DNA from: UBA993 sp964485855
GTDB lineage: Bacteria; Bacillota; Dethiobacteria; DTU022
Assembly (NCBI GenBank): GCA_964485855.1
Contig: CAZAKI010000041.1
Span: 1 to 15,559, forward strand
Length of the DNA stretch: 15,559 nt
Direction: 5' to 3'
The position numbers were made by a program, and so were the translations under genes. Shown here piece by piece: positions 14,760 to 15,559 of the stretch; the first letter of the stretch is position 1, and each line of letters opens with the position of its first letter. The notes beneath the pieces were generated by a model. The model searched no databases and was not told the origin of the DNA. It saw only the letters and a list, made by a program, of their open reading frames with translations.

Positions 14760-15559
14760 ATGGATGTAAACAATAAAAACTTAGGGTTAAAGATCGTGGT
14801 CCTGGTTACCTATCTACTGATGATCACTGTTAATGCCCTGGCCAGTATTTTACCGATTAATGGTCTGGATACGGGACAGGTTTCCGATTCATTTCCAAAC
14901 CTTTTCGCCCCGGCTGCGCTAACCTTTTCAATCTGGGGCTTAATTTATCTGTTGCTGGCAGTTTATACCCTGTACCAGTTTGGTCTTTTTCAGCAGCAGA
15001 GGACAGAGGCCCGGGAAGCGCTTTTTGCGAAAATCGGCCCGCTGTTTGCTGGATCATCGCTTGCTAACGCTGCCTGGATTTTAGCCTGGCACTATTTATA
15101 TATCGCTCTATCGCTTTTGGTGATGCTGGTGATCCTCTTTTTGCTGATCCGGATTAATCTGATTTTAAAAGACAGTACTTTAAACGGTCAGGATAAATTT
15201 TTCATCAGGTTACCCTTTAACATTTATTTTGGTTGGATCACTGTGGCTACGATCGCTAATGCTACATCGCTGCTTGTTTTTTCGGGTTGGAACCAATTTG
15301 GTCTGCCTGAGGCAACATGGATGCTGGTTATTGTGCCCGTTGGCGCAATTATTGGCCTGCTGGCCATGTTCAGCTTTAAAAGTGTGGCTTATGGATTGGT
15401 GATTATCTGGGCTTACCTGGGCATAGTGATTAAGCACACTTCGGCTGCCGGTTTTGCCGGTCAGTTTCCTGCAGTAGTGATTATTACCGTAATTAGTATG
15501 ATTGCCTTGTTAGCTGGTGAAGTTTTTCTGCTGGTTTCCGGCCGCAAGAAAGAGGCTTT
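14760..15559 (+). CDS. Multi-pass membrane protein, TspO/MBR-related, 3' end beyond the window
   Basis: The open frame runs 266 codons from the ATG to the window edge without a stop. About eight hydrophobic segments are visible: roughly 8-30, 55-78, 95-114, 117-137, 150-175, 183-204, 208-226 and 233-258. Motifs APAALTFSIWGLIYL (about 55-69), ANAAWILAWHY, LPFNIYFGWITVATIAN and VIIWAYLGIVIKH match a bacterial family usually annotated as tryptophan-rich sensory protein or TspO/MBR-related, from memory of that family. It is longer than classical five-helix TspO (about 160 residues). The last residues (SGRKKEA) are a polar tail after the final helix, so little is probably missing. TspO proteins bind porphyrins and sterols; whether this longer group does is not known to me. 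It diverges from the metal-chelate importer operon, which would fit a tetrapyrrole theme but does not prove one. Confidence 0.75.
   Translation, partial: MDVNNKNLGLKIVVLVTYLLMITVNALASILPINGLDTGQVSDSFPNLFAPAALTFSIWGLIYLLLAVYTLYQFGLFQQQRTEAREALFAKIGPLFAGSSLANAAWILAWHYLYIALSLLVMLVILFLLIRINLILKDSTLNGQDKFFIRLPFNIYFGWITVATIANATSLLVFSGWNQFGLPEATWMLVIVPVGAIIGLLAMFSFKSVAYGLVIIWAYLGIVIKHTSAAGFAGQFPAVVIITVISMIALLAGEVFLLVSGRKKEA

Noticed and set aside
14541..14760. Cobalamin riboswitch ahead of the importer operon
   Set aside because: The predicted leader is about 40 bases, far too short, and no B12-box-like conserved sequence was seen.

Overview
The window looks like a scaffold from an anaerobic, Gram-positive-type bacterium, probably a Clostridia-like Firmicute. 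This is inference from several features together: strong GGAGG-type ribosome binding sites, sigma-A promoters (TTGACA-17-TATACT), frequent GTG/TTG starts, lipoprotein signal peptides with no outer-membrane partners, and a spore-cortex-type GH18 enzyme. A run of exactly 100 N (3049-3148) marks a scaffold gap, so this is a draft or metagenome assembly. No rRNA, tRNA, CRISPR array, insertion sequence or phage gene was seen.

Region 1 (1-3047) holds three isoprenoid genes: a UbiA-type prenyltransferase (+), a polyprenol/dolichol-kinase-type membrane protein (-) meeting it tail to tail on a shared TTAA, and a geranylgeranyl-reductase-family flavoprotein (-). Together they suggest phosphorylation, saturation and transfer of a long prenyl chain. 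The acceptor (quinone, glycerol phosphate or other) cannot be read from the sequence.

Region 2 (3149-9353, minus strand) is a tight five-gene operon behind an extended -10 promoter. It encodes a lipoprotein with a clan-A glycoside-hydrolase-like domain, an unrecognised membrane-anchored protein, a lone receiver domain whose phosphoacceptor Asp is Asn, a membrane-anchored HEAT-repeat protein, and a processive family 2 glycosyltransferase whose C-terminus enters the gap. I read this as an exopolysaccharide synthesis and processing system that I do not recognise as a named one. A divergent GH18 gene (9506-10582, +) shares its upstream region and appears to start at CTG.

Region 3 (10619-14540, minus strand) is a four-gene operon: SAM methyltransferase, substrate-binding lipoprotein, FecCD-type permease and FepC/BtuD-type ATPase. 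It is an uptake system for an iron chelate, corrinoid or similar metallo-ligand. A consensus promoter and a dyad over the predicted transcription start lie just upstream of a TTG start.

Region 4 (14760-end, +) is a divergent multi-pass membrane protein resembling bacterial proteins annotated as TspO/MBR-related 'tryptophan-rich sensory protein'. It is cut by the window edge close to its expected C-terminus.
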